Assembly (NCBI RefSeq): GCF_021646545.1
Contig: NZ_JAKIRP010000003.1
Coordinates: forward strand, 639,667 to 703,666
DNA length: 64,000 nucleotides
Direction: 5' to 3'
Origin: Chitinophaga filiformis
Lineage (GTDB): Bacteria; Bacteroidota; Bacteroidia; Chitinophagales; Chitinophagaceae
The translations under genes and the position numbers were made by a program. Numbering within the stretch: the stretch's first letter is position 1; each line of letters begins with the position of its first letter. Below, piece by piece: positions 47,107 through 55,371 of the stretch. Below the pieces are notes generated by a model. It was not told the origin of the DNA. It saw nothing but the letters and a program-made list of their open reading frames with translations, and did not search any database.

Positions 47107-48249
47107 CTATTTCTTAGCGGCAGCTGCGTCCGGTGCTTTCTTCACCGTTGTAGTATCGATTTTACCACCATCACGCAAACGGTTCAAACCTTCGGTTACG
47201 ACCAGTTCACCCTGCTGTACGCCGTCCATTACTACGATCCTGTCTCTCATACGTGGACCCAGGTGTATTTTACGCTGTTCAGCAACGGTATCTTTTGCAA
47301 CGAATACGAAGAATTCACCCATTTGTTCTATCACTGATTTATAAGGAATGATCACACGCTCTCCTGACTGATCGTTCAGGACATTCATCACACCGCTCAT
47401 ACCTTCTTTGAGTTCGCCCTTAGGGTTGTTGAATTCGATACGTACTTTAATGGTAGCAGTCAAATTATCCACACCGCGGTCAATGACAGCGATACGGCCT
47501 GGTTCATCGTACGGTTTGCCATTAGGCAGCTGCAGGCGGAAAGTAGAATCGCCGGCGCTTACTGCCTTACCCTGGAGCGCTGAGAAGCGTGGGATATCAT
47601 TTTCATTTACCACGAAATCAACCGCGATAGGGTTTTCGGAAGACATTGTATTGAGCAATGTGGTTCCGGCACTTACCTGAGCACCCAGTTTCACCTGTGA
47701 AATACCTATACGGCCGGTGAAAGGCGCTTTTATAACGGAGTAGTCGAGATCTGTACGTGCTGCCAGTAAGGCTGCTTCTGCTGCTGCCAGCTGGCTGCGG
47801 CTTACATCCAGCGCAGCATCAGCGTTATCGAGCGTCTGACGGGCAATCGCATCCTGCTCTGCCAGTTTATGATAACGGTCTGCATCTTTCTGCGCCTTGG
47901 TAAGATTAGCTTTTGCCTGAGCAATGCTGGCTTCTGCCTGACGGTAGGAAGCTTCATACTTACGGCGGTCTATTTCATAGAGCGGTTTTCCTTTCTGTAC
48001 CACTTCACCTTCTTTGAAGAAAATGCCGGTGATGTATCCTGATACCTGTGCACGCAGTTCTACCTGGTTCAGTGCCACTACGGTAGCGGGATATTTATCG
48101 TAATAAACAGCGGTGCCCAGCGTAGCAGGGACAACGCTTACCGGAGTAGGAGGCAATACCATGGCTGCTTTCTGAGCCGGGCCTTTACAGGAAGCCAGGT
48201 AAAATAAGCCTGTAGCGCCAATGAGGAGAATGTGTTGCTTTGTTTTCAT
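47107..48249 (-). CDS. RND efflux periplasmic adaptor lipoprotein
   Basis: A 380-residue membrane fusion protein. A lipoprotein signal ends at LASC (Cys about 21). Then follow the first half of a lipoyl-like domain (RAQVSGYITGIFFKEGEVVQKGKPLYEID), a coiled-coil hairpin (about 90-150, AQAKANLTKAQKDADRYHKLAEQ), the second lipoyl half (VIKAPFTGRIG), and the beta-barrel/MP domains. It connects the pump with the outer-membrane channel. It lies 36 bp from the pump gene. Confidence 0.94.
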   Translation of the reverse strand: MKTKQHILLIGATGLFYLASCKGPAQKAAMVLPPTPVSVVPATLGTAVYYDKYPATVVALNQVELRAQVSGYITGIFFKEGEVVQKGKPLYEIDRRKYEASYRQAEASIAQAKANLTKAQKDADRYHKLAEQDAIARQTLDNADAALDVSRSQLAAAEAALLAARTDLDYSVIKAPFTGRIGISQVKLGAQVSAGTTLLNTMSSENPIAVDFVVNENDIPRFSALQGKAVSAGDSTFRLQLPNGKPYDEPGRIAVIDRGVDNLTATIKVRIEFNNPKGELKEGMSGVMNVLNDQSGERVIIPYKSVIEQMGEFFVFVAKDTVAEQRKIHLGPRMRDRIVVMDGVQQGELVVTEGLNRLRDGGKIDTTTVKKAPDAAAAKK

Positions 48250-48304
48250 CTGAAAATATTTGTCCTTTCAATGACCAGGCTGGTGAGCCCGGCCAGTTTC
48301 TTTG

Positions 48305-49633
48305 TTAGTAGTTAGTTGATATTGTTCCCAGTGCCCGTTGCAGATCTACCTTGCTTGACAGTACAGTGTACATTGCATTAAAATAGTTGAGTTGCGCTGA
48401 GCGGAGATCAGTTTGAGCGGTGATCACCTCGAGGTAGGTTTTCACGCCTTCGCGGTACTGTAGTTCGATGAGGTTATACACTTCCCGGGCAAGGTCCACG
48501 TTCTCCTTCATCACCATGAACTGGTTAAAATTGCCCTTGTAAGTAGCCATCGCCTGTGTATACTCTGTGTTGATCTGATTGCGCAGATTTTCCACGTCCA
48601 GATCTATCCGTTTTATCTGCAACTCCGACTGGCGGATATTGTAGATACGTTTAGAGCCCTGGAAGATGGGCAGGGACACTTTCAGGCCTATCTGGGAACT
48701 GGGGAGGTTGTTACTGTATAATTTCGGAAAATCCGGGTGCAGGTAGTTGAAGCTATAGTTCGCAAAAGCTGACACTGTAGGCAGGAAACTCCATTTATTA
48801 TACTTTAGTTCCGCTTCCTGTAATACCTTTTGTGTTTGCAGCAACTGCATCTCTATCCTGTTATCGTATGCTACAGTCACGGTGGTATCCAGCTGTACAC
48901 TCTGTGCCATCTGGACAGTATCGTAGACCAACGGGAGCGGGCCTGCGACAGGGTAACCCATCAGCTGGCGCAGGTAAGCTTCGCGGGCTTTCAGCTGCTC
49001 CTCTCCTGTCTTCTTCTGCGCACGGGTATTGTTGAGAGAGATGGTAGCCCGTTTATAGTCGGTCTTATCCACCAGTCCACCCTGGTATTGATTATAGGCG
49101 TCCCTAAGGCTGCGCTCCAGGCGAACGATATCTTCATTCAGCACATCGATCTGCTTCTGGGTGAGCAGGAGGTCAAAATAAGCCTTGGTTACATTGGCCA
49201 CCACGTCGATCCGGTAGCTTTCTGTATTCTGTTTAGCCTGTTTACGGACGTCGTGGGCGGTTCTGCCAGCCAGCAGGAGGTCGCGGTTAAACAGGTTCTG
49301 GTTCCACTGGAACAATGCAGCAGATGTATTGGCTACGCCAATCTGCGCATAGTTACCGTTGAAATAGGAAGTCGGTACCTTAAGGTAATGGTACAGATTG
49401 TAGTCCAGCCCAACCTGAGGATACCAGTCGGCGAGCTTACCTTTAATGGTATATTCAGTGATGTCTTCATCCAGTCGGGCCTGTTTTACAACGGGCTGAT
49501 GGTTGAGTGCATACTGAATGCAAGCCTGCAAGGTTGCCTGAGGAAGCAATGAATCGGAGACCTTTTGCGCATAAGTGGTTGTGTTGCATAACACGGCACC
49601 TAGTACGGCGGTCAGATAAAATACTCTTTTCAT
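48305..49633 (-). CDS. TolC-family outer-membrane channel
   Basis: A 442-residue protein from the ATG at 49633 (MKRVFYLTAVLGAV, a signal peptide ending in TYAQ); an in-frame TTG at 49648 adds five residues that break the signal. It has the TolC repeat of long helices (about 60-200 and 260-430, with RDAYNQYQGGLVDKTDYKRA and LQYREGVKTYLEVITAQTDL) separated by strands. Three such chains form the exit duct of the efflux complex. First gene of the operon. Confidence 0.93.
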   Translation of the reverse strand: MKRVFYLTAVLGAVLCNTTTYAQKVSDSLLPQATLQACIQYALNHQPVVKQARLDEDITEYTIKGKLADWYPQVGLDYNLYHYLKVPTSYFNGNYAQIGVANTSAALFQWNQNLFNRDLLLAGRTAHDVRKQAKQNTESYRIDVVANVTKAYFDLLLTQKQIDVLNEDIVRLERSLRDAYNQYQGGLVDKTDYKRATISLNNTRAQKKTGEEQLKAREAYLRQLMGYPVAGPLPLVYDTVQMAQSVQLDTTVTVAYDNRIEMQLLQTQKVLQEAELKYNKWSFLPTVSAFANYSFNYLHPDFPKLYSNNLPSSQIGLKVSLPIFQGSKRIYNIRQSELQIKRIDLDVENLRNQINTEYTQAMATYKGNFNQFMVMKENVDLAREVYNLIELQYREGVKTYLEVITAQTDLRSAQLNYFNAMYTVLSSKVDLQRALGTISTNY

Positions 49634-49965
49634 AAAAGGTTTTGACAATCAGATTCTTCTTTACACCAATCGGAGGACAACGACGATATTGTCCGGTATA
49701 TATATTAATCAATTCAGGATTTCGATGCTAAAGTGAATCTCGCATACGACGGGCACAGTTTAGCATATGCACAAACTGCAAACAGGTAGGTTCAGGTTGT
49801 TAACGGTAGATTACAATTTTTGGGATAAAAGCCGACATACGGGCTAACTATAATTCCTGTTGAGGGAATTATAGCTATGCCCTTCCCGTAATTGCACGGC
49901 AAAGATAGTGACTCGCAATCAGAAACATGTTACCACTGATGTAAATTTAAACAACAGTTTAACTT
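49634..49965 (-). promoter_or_regulatory. Leader region of the efflux operon with a palindrome
   Basis: This gene-free stretch separates lipA from the efflux operon, both on the minus strand. CTATAATTCC-tgttgag-GGAATTATAG (49848-49874) is a perfect 10-bp inverted repeat, about 215 bp before the first efflux gene. It lacks a T-run, so a regulator site is more likely than a terminator. I see no regulator gene beside it. Confidence 0.5.
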
Positions 49966-50886
49966 TTATTTGACCGCGCGTCCACTATGAATATGTTTTT
50001 CTGCATGGTACGAAGATCTTACCAATGGTCCTGACTCGACATAATCCAGGCCCATGTTATATCCTATTTCACGCAATTCTGCGAACTCGTCAGGATGAAC
50101 AAAACGGACAACCGGCAGATGTTTTGGGGTAGGTTGAAGATATTGTCCGAGTGTCACCACATCACATCCATTGTCGTACAGGTCTTGCATAGCCTGTACC
50201 ACTTCTTCTTTAGTTTCACCAAGACCGAGCATGATACCGCTTTTGGTACGCATGCCACCGTCTTTCAGGCGACGGATCACTTCCAGGCTGCGGTGATATT
50301 TTGCCTGGATACGCACCTGTTTGGTGAGGCGTTCAACTGTTTCGAGGTTGTGGGACACTACTTCCGGCGCCACATCAATGATGCGCTGGAGGTTTTCCCA
50401 CTGTCCCCTGAAGTCAGGGATCAATGTTTCCATGGTTGTATCCGGATTCAGTGACCTGACTGCTTTAATTGTATTGGCCCAGATGATGGAACCACCATCT
50501 TTCAGCTCATCTCTGTCCACAGAAGTGATCACAGCGTGTTTCACTTTCATGAGGTATATTGCTTCTGCAACCCGTTGAGGCTCATCCCAATCCACAGCTT
50601 CCGGCCTGCCGGTAGCTACCGCGCAGAAACCACAGCTACGGGTACAGATATTCCCCAGGATCATAAAAGTAGCGGTACCGGCTCCCCAGCATTCACCCAT
50701 ATTAGGGCAATTTCCGCTCTCACAGATCGTGTGTAACTTATGTGTATCAACCAGGTTACGTACCTGCTTATAACTCTCTCCTATTGGCAACTTAACCCTC
50801 AGCCAATCCGGTTTTTTTGTTCTCGGAGCAGCGGCAGCAGGTGCTGTGCTGCATGGCGTTGCGGTTGTAATCGGTGTTTCTTCCAT
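49966..50886 (-). CDS. lipA: Lipoyl synthase
   Basis: A 306-residue radical-SAM enzyme that inserts two sulfurs into octanoyl groups on lipoyl domains. The auxiliary cluster motif is [13 protein letters not shown] and the radical-SAM motif is CTRSCGFC (CxxxCxxC); the C-terminal half contains [13 protein letters not shown] and the closing SSYHAEK with the Arg-Ser-Ser-Tyr cluster ligand. The N-terminal 25 residues (Thr/Ala/Pro-rich) are an unusual but harmless extension. Single gene. Confidence 0.97.
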   Translation of the reverse strand: MEETPITTATPCSTAPAAAAPRTKKPDWLRVKLPIGESYKQVRNLVDTHKLHTICESGNCPNMGECWGAGTATFMILGNICTRSCGFCAVATGRPEAVDWDEPQRVAEAIYLMKVKHAVITSVDRDELKDGGSIIWANTIKAVRSLNPDTTMETLIPDFRGQWENLQRIIDVAPEVVSHNLETVERLTKQVRIQAKYHRSLEVIRRLKDGGMRTKSGIMLGLGETKEEVVQAMQDLYDNGCDVVTLGQYLQPTPKHLPVVRFVHPDEFAELREIGYNMGLDYVESGPLVRSSYHAEKHIHSGRAVK

Positions 50887-50927
50887 CTCTGATCCTTTCT
50901 TTAGGACACAAATTTAATACTTCTCAG

Positions 50928-51776
50928 CTATTTCTTATCCCAACGCTTTCCAAACTGAAGAGCGATATATGCATTAAAGAAGAATTTCTTGGCATCCTGG
51001 TCTATCATTATATTGATATCTTTGGTATAGTATTCCGCATTCACACCTACTTCCAGGGCGCTTACCACCTCATTGAAACGGGCCCAGTCGAACCGCAGGC
51101 CAGTTTTTGCATGTACACCGGGAACGATGCTCAGTTCGCCCCAGCCTTTACCGAATCCCGCACCGCCTATAATAGAGGCCCTGTCAAGGAATGCCTGGTC
51201 ATATAATGGATTCTGGCCATATTTAACCTGTATGCCCTGTTCGGTATTGGGGTCCACGATGTTGAGGTAATAAGGTTTCAGCATGCCCACAGACAGGCCG
51301 CCATAGTAGATCGCGTTCACGAGTACGCCATTCTTGTTGGCTTTACCACCGATCAATCTTTGTTGCCCTACTCCCAGTTTCACCTGGTAGAAGTTATTTT
51401 GCTTGCCGTATATGTAAGGTTTCTCTGAGTAGATAAATCCATAAGGGTCAACGCCTTTGGGTTGTCCCGCCTTTTTATCTTCCTTAGGGTGCTTTTTCTC
51501 ACCGAATTCAAGCTGAAAATAATTCACCTTGTTTCTGTTCTTCCGGTAACCTAATTCAAACAACCCGGTCCAGCCATCGGTATTTAGCCTGGCACCTGCT
51601 GAGAATTCTCTCTGATACAGGTTCTCCCCTTCTTCCAGTTGTTTGAACAACGAAATACGCTTCAATTTGCGCTGTTCCCGTTGTTCTTTCTTTGAAAGTC
51701 CGTCCGTATTTGACTCCTGGGCATACAAACTACCCGCCATGACCAGTAGAAGCAAGGATGAGTATAGTCTTTTCAC
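50928..51776 (-). CDS. Outer-membrane beta-barrel-like protein
   Basis: A 282-residue exported protein with a signal peptide (about 1-19, ending LYAQ) and a charged helical stretch (KKEQREQRKLKRISLFKQLEEGE). After that it alternates amphipathic strands such as EFSAGARLNTDGWTGLFELGY and ends VNAEYYTKDINIMI... FNAYIALQFGKRW, with an aromatic-rich C-terminal strand as in small barrels. The start is GTG, with no ATG nearby. Function is unknown. Confidence 0.75.
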   Translation of the reverse strand: MKRLYSSLLLLVMAGSLYAQESNTDGLSKKEQREQRKLKRISLFKQLEEGENLYQREFSAGARLNTDGWTGLFELGYRKNRNKVNYFQLEFGEKKHPKEDKKAGQPKGVDPYGFIYSEKPYIYGKQNNFYQVKLGVGQQRLIGGKANKNGVLVNAIYYGGLSVGMLKPYYLNIVDPNTEQGIQVKYGQNPLYDQAFLDRASIIGGAGFGKGWGELSIVPGVHAKTGLRFDWARFNEVVSALEVGVNAEYYTKDINIMIDQDAKKFFFNAYIALQFGKRWDKK

Positions 51777-51991
51777 CTGTATAGATTTGTTTAGTTAAGG
51801 GAGTATAGCCGCCGGGCTATGCTATATAAACGTAAGGGGCATTATATTGGTATGCCTGCTGTTACAAACCTACACGTTTTTTCTGTCATGTGTAAATTTG
51901 TTTTTGTCTGTAAACCCACGCCCATGTATATATAACGCCATAACGGGGAAATGGTTACAGAATGGTGGGCAACGGGAAAATCGTTGAATTT

Positions 51992-52078
51992 CCGGGGTGA
52001 AATCCGTTATGTTCCCGTGGTTGAAACCCCATTACGTCCTGTGGTTGAAACCTATTACGACCCGGGGTTGAAACCCAG
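51992..52078 (+). repeat. Degenerate 23-24-bp tandem repeat
   Basis: Four units share a core G(T/G)GGTTGAAACC at about 51994 (a variant lacking one T), 52017, 52041 and 52064, with steps of 23-24 bp. The core GGTT-GA-AACC is self-complementary. It runs straight into the REP-like element. Confidence 0.6.
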
Positions 52079-52079
52079 C

Positions 52080-52107
52080 GCTACAAATACAAGCCCCCCT
52101 ACGGGCT
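52080..52107 (-). repeat. REP-like dispersed repeat, copy B
   Basis: On the minus strand a 16-nt hairpin-prone word AGCCCGTAGGGGGGCT is followed by TGTATTTGTAGC. It mirrors copy A at 2639-2667 (16-nt hairpin, then 13 nt ending TTTGTAGC), so both belong to one dispersed family. Confidence 0.5.
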
Positions 52108-52132
52108 CTATTGTGGCGAATGATCAGTATAG

Positions 52133-52248
52133 TACCAATCCGGTACCAACGGTGTACCAATGGCCTCATCTTATGTTCATCTTACGTTCAAAGACGTAGG
52201 ATGAACATAAGATGAGGCCATTGGTACACCGTTGGTACCGGATTGGTA
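52133..52248. repeat. 55-bp inverted repeat (palindrome element 2)
   Basis: Arms 52133-52187 and 52194-52248 are complementary except for one position, around the same loop TCAAAG as element 1. Each arm can be cut into five 11-mers, the last two being TCATCTTATGT and TCATCTTACGT, which match element 1. The outer three start TACCAA and are unrelated to the outer part of element 1. Confidence 0.9.
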
Positions 52249-52298
52249 ACGGGAAGATACCAGACAACCTGAAGGAATACATGTACGCTTTATCCATA

Positions 52299-52342
52299 CC
52301 TTTGACATGCCTTTGACATGCCTTTGATATGCCTTTGCAGTG
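52299..52342 (+). repeat. 11-bp tandem repeat, four units
   Basis: CCTTTGACATG twice, then CCTTTGATATG and CCTTTGCAGTG, directly joined. A weaker fifth unit may precede it. The 11-bp period is the same as the module length in the palindrome 50 bp away. Confidence 0.8.
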
Positions 52343-52381
52343 TCGTTAAGGTAGACCTGAAAGAACAAATGAGATGCTGCT

Positions 52382-53680
52382 TCAGGCAATATCAGACCGG
52401 AGTAACCTTGCTCCGACGGCACACCTCAGGCAATGTTTCTCATCACAGTAGTATTGTTTCAGCTGCAATAAGGCCTGGCTTTCCGCGGCAGTCTTCACCT
52501 TGATATTTAATGCATTCCACTCTTCCATAACATGATTTTCCTCCGGGGGAAGCTGCCCCATGAAATTGACCGCCTTTTCCTGGTAGCGGCTGTTCCCCTT
52601 CTCCCTGCCGTAGAGATATAACAGTGGTAACAGTGTATTGATCAGAATATTATGAATAGCGCGGGTGCCTGGCATCTGTGTCCGGCTGACGGGTTTACCG
52701 AACCTGTAATGCGTCTGCCAGTAATCGGATGGCCGGACCTGCAGCATCTTTTCCAGGCTGGCTGCATCCGGGGCATCCAGCATCCGGGAGAACAAGTGAG
52801 GAATCTTATGCAGCAGTGCGGCCAGGAAGGCGATCTTCATACTCGGAAAGGATGCGGGCCGCATACGCAGCCATTTCCAGTTCTGGGCTGCCAGTGGTGT
52901 AAGACGGTATTTGTGCCGCAGGTAAGTATACTCCTGCTGTAGCCCCTTCATATAAAGGTCGGTAGCGATATCTTCCAGCATACCCGCCTGTCCGAACAGC
53001 AACGCCTCCAGCAGGAACAGGTCATGTTGATGGCGAAGCAATAATTTATAGGGCAGGGACTGGGCTACATGCAGGAATATTTCCCCGTTCACGGGCATGC
53101 CGGCCGCCCTTGCCATAGCACGGAAGCAAACTTCTTCCCAGTCATACTGCGTTTGTAACAGCCAGGCTTTCAACTGGTCAGCCTTCTGTTCCAGCCGCTC
53201 TATCAGCAGGCGGTCTTTCCAACCCATCCAGACAAGTTCCGGTACCCCGTTTAGCGACCCGGCGCAGGGAATCAGCGCTGCCGACTGTCGCAGGGACTCA
53301 TACCGCTGTAGCAGTAACTTAGGAACGGCACGTTGTAATTCCAGGATAGGAATACCCCTGGTTGTCCCTCCCGGCATGTCGTGCTCAAATACCACATGCA
53401 GGATCACATTACGGTACTGCAGATTGTATTGGTGCCCATGCCGGAACCAGTCAGACGTTTTTAGGTGCAGTTCCACATTACCTGCCCATAATGTTTCGCC
53501 AATGCGGATACGTGCAGCGGTAAAATCAGGTCCTGCATGCCGGTTGTGCTGACCGGGATGATCGATGTGTAAAGGCTCTCCCTCCAGTGTTGTAAGACCG
53601 GATTGGGTAAATAAGCGGAATTGCCAGATGTGTTGAAATAGCTCTTCTGCGAGAAGCGGATCAACATTCACAATGGTCAT
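52382..53680 (-). CDS. DUF2851 family protein
   Basis: A 432-residue protein if started at the ATG at 53680 (MTIVNVDPLLAEELFQHIW); an in-frame TTG at 53713 adds eleven residues. It matches the DUF2851 family of Bacteroidota: EELFQHIWQF near the start, GPDFTAARIRIG, GNVELHLKTSDWFRHGH and the later helical part. The central G.DF.xA...I / E.H and D/H residues resemble a restriction-endonuclease-like core, which is only a resemblance. Function is unknown. The 3' end runs to the edge of the repeat-rich gap. Confidence 0.85.
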   Translation of the reverse strand: MTIVNVDPLLAEELFQHIWQFRLFTQSGLTTLEGEPLHIDHPGQHNRHAGPDFTAARIRIGETLWAGNVELHLKTSDWFRHGHQYNLQYRNVILHVVFEHDMPGGTTRGIPILELQRAVPKLLLQRYESLRQSAALIPCAGSLNGVPELVWMGWKDRLLIERLEQKADQLKAWLLQTQYDWEEVCFRAMARAAGMPVNGEIFLHVAQSLPYKLLLRHQHDLFLLEALLFGQAGMLEDIATDLYMKGLQQEYTYLRHKYRLTPLAAQNWKWLRMRPASFPSMKIAFLAALLHKIPHLFSRMLDAPDAASLEKMLQVRPSDYWQTHYRFGKPVSRTQMPGTRAIHNILINTLLPLLYLYGREKGNSRYQEKAVNFMGQLPPEENHVMEEWNALNIKVKTAAESQALLQLKQYYCDEKHCLRCAVGARLLRSDIA

Positions 53681-53772
53681 AAATGGTTGGTTAACAGAGT
53701 GATTAAAAATCAATCAAAGGGAAACAAATTAGTGAAAAAACAAGTACGTGCAAAAAATTAAAAATATTCCTT

Positions 53773-53805
53773 TTTGGAAATTTCATCAAAGTACCTTTAA
53801 CTTTG
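53773..53805 (+). promoter_or_regulatory. Promoter of the SAM-riboswitch transcript
   Basis: TTTG (53773-53776), 21 bp, then TAACTTTG (53798-53805): both Bacteroidota promoter boxes at the ideal distance. The start of transcription should fall near 53812, just before the riboswitch. Confidence 0.75.
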
Positions 53806-53824
53806 CACCCAGTTCTTACACATG

Positions 53825-53942
53825 ACTTATCCAGAAAGGCGGAGGGACTTGGCCCTGCGATGCCTTAGCAACCAACCTGCAGCAATGTAGGGAAAGGTGC
53901 TAATTCCGGCCCCGGTTATATGATAACCGAGGGAAGATAAGT
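53825..53942 (+). ncRNA. SAM-I (S-box) riboswitch
   Basis: The P1 stem is formed by ACTTATC (53825-53831) with GATAAGT (53936-53942). Inside stand the conserved S-box words CCAGAAAGGCGGAGGGA, TGGCCC, AGCAACC, AAGGTGCTAATTCC and the following GAGGGAAGAT. SAM binding should favour the terminator at 53979-54010 and shut off the two downstream genes of methionine synthesis. Confidence 0.95.
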
Positions 53943-53978
53943 TGGCAGAGATTGATATTCATCGTAATAAAATACCTG

Positions 53979-54010
53979 AAGGCTCTTCCAACGACGGAAG
54001 GGCTTTTTTT
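53979..54010 (+). terminator. Riboswitch-controlled terminator
   Basis: AAGGCTCTTCC pairs with GGAAGGGCTT (two G-T pairs) around a 6-nt loop, followed by a run of T. It lies 36 bp behind the riboswitch aptamer and before the first gene. Confidence 0.85.
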
Positions 54011-54101
54011 ATGCCCTTTTTTCTGGTAGTTATTGACTGAATGAACGTCTGATTGTGCATATGCCAACCAGGGTATAATAACAGTATAATTGCTTTGAAG
54101 A

Positions 54102-55280
54102 TTGAAAATAGCTACTCAATTATTGCATAGCATCCCGGTGGATGAATTAACGGGCGCCATTTCCGTTCCTATCTACCAGACTTCGACATTTGTGCAGGAG
54201 TCTCCGGGGATCAATAAGGGATTTGAATTTTCCCGTGCTAACAATCCTACACGTAAGGTGCTGGAAAATATTATCTGCAACCTGGAAGAAGGGCATGCAG
54301 GTTTTGCCTTCGCCAGCGGAATGGCTGCCATTGACGCCGTGATGAAACTGTTGAAAAGCGGCGATGAGATCATGGCAGTAGAAGATACCTATGGTGGCAT
54401 TTTCCAGATGTTCCAGCATATGTTTGAACGCTTTGGGATCAAAGCGAATTTCGTGGATACCAGTAATACTGACAAAGTACTGGCAGCCATAACTCCCAAT
54501 ACAAAGATGATATGGCTGGAATCTCCCACCAATCCTACTTTACGCATATCTGATATCAAATCCATCAGCAAGATAGCCAAACAGCATAATGTATTGCTGG
54601 TGGTAGACAATACACTCTGTACACCTTTGATACAACAGCCCATGCCATTGGGTGCTGATATCGTGATACACAGCGCTACCAAGTATCTGGCAGGTCACAC
54701 CGACGTCATTGCCGGACTGGTAGTGGTGAATTCAAAAACACTGGCAGACCAGCTGCGTTTCAACCAGAATATTTCCGGCAGTATACTCAGCCCGTTTGAG
54801 GCATGGTTGACCATCAGAGGTATTGAAACCCTCTGCCTGCGCCTGGATAAGCAATGCAGCAATGCCATGGCCATTGCTACCTGGTTGTCTACACATCCTG
54901 CCGTAGATAAAGTATTTTACCCCGGACTGAGCACACATAAAAATCATCATATCGCACGTAAACAGCAGAAACAATACGGCGCACTTGTCAGCTTCTCTCT
55001 CAGGAGCGATAACATTAAGAATGCGATTCGTGTGGTGAACAGCACCAAGCTATTCAAACTGGCGGAAAGTTTCGGGGGAGTAAAAAGTATGCTGGATCAT
55101 CCGGCAACAATGACTCACCGTAACATCCCGGAAGAATTCCGGAAGAAGACTGGATTACAGGACTCCTGTATCCGCCTGTCTGTAGGCATCGAAGATGCTG
55201 AAGATCTGATCAACGACCTGAAACAGGCACTGGACAAACTGAACCTGCCTGCGGGGAAACAGATCACCGTACTACAGTAA
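54102..55280 (+). CDS. Trans-sulfuration PLP enzyme (cystathionine gamma-synthase / O-acylhomoserine type)
   Basis: A 392-residue PLP enzyme of the Cys/Met metabolism family. The PLP Lys194 is in HSATKYLAGHTD, with FASGMAAIDAV and VDNTLCTPLIQQP before it, and RLSVGIEDAEDLI near the end. It should join an acylated homoserine with cysteine or sulfide, feeding methionine synthesis; the SAM riboswitch upstream supports this. The start is TTG: no in-frame ATG occurs before the conserved KIATQLLH. Whether the substrate is cysteine or sulfide cannot be read from the sequence. Confidence 0.88.
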   Translation: MKIATQLLHSIPVDELTGAISVPIYQTSTFVQESPGINKGFEFSRANNPTRKVLENIICNLEEGHAGFAFASGMAAIDAVMKLLKSGDEIMAVEDTYGGIFQMFQHMFERFGIKANFVDTSNTDKVLAAITPNTKMIWLESPTNPTLRISDIKSISKIAKQHNVLLVVDNTLCTPLIQQPMPLGADIVIHSATKYLAGHTDVIAGLVVVNSKTLADQLRFNQNISGSILSPFEAWLTIRGIETLCLRLDKQCSNAMAIATWLSTHPAVDKVFYPGLSTHKNHHIARKQQKQYGALVSFSLRSDNIKNAIRVVNSTKLFKLAESFGGVKSMLDHPATMTHRNIPEEFRKKTGLQDSCIRLSVGIEDAEDLINDLKQALDKLNLPAGKQITVLQ

Positions 55281-55371
55281 CAACATCATTTTATTCACTA
55301 ATAAAGTAATGCAGTTTGCTTTTTATCAACCTGCTGCATTAAAGGAAGTATATAAGCACTAAGTATAGAAC

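Larger units (their letters stand above)
51777..52381. other. Repeat-rich gene-free region
   Basis: In 605 bp without a credible gene there are, in order: a degenerate 23-24-bp tandem array (51992-52078), a REP-like hairpin element (52080-52107), a 55-bp palindrome (52133-52248) and an 11-bp tandem array (52299-52342). Several short ORFs run through these and look accidental. Confidence 0.85.

Noticed and set aside
51951..52199. An 82-residue ORF in the repeat region
   Set aside because: It consists of translated tandem repeats and half of a palindrome; no ribosome binding site or family match.
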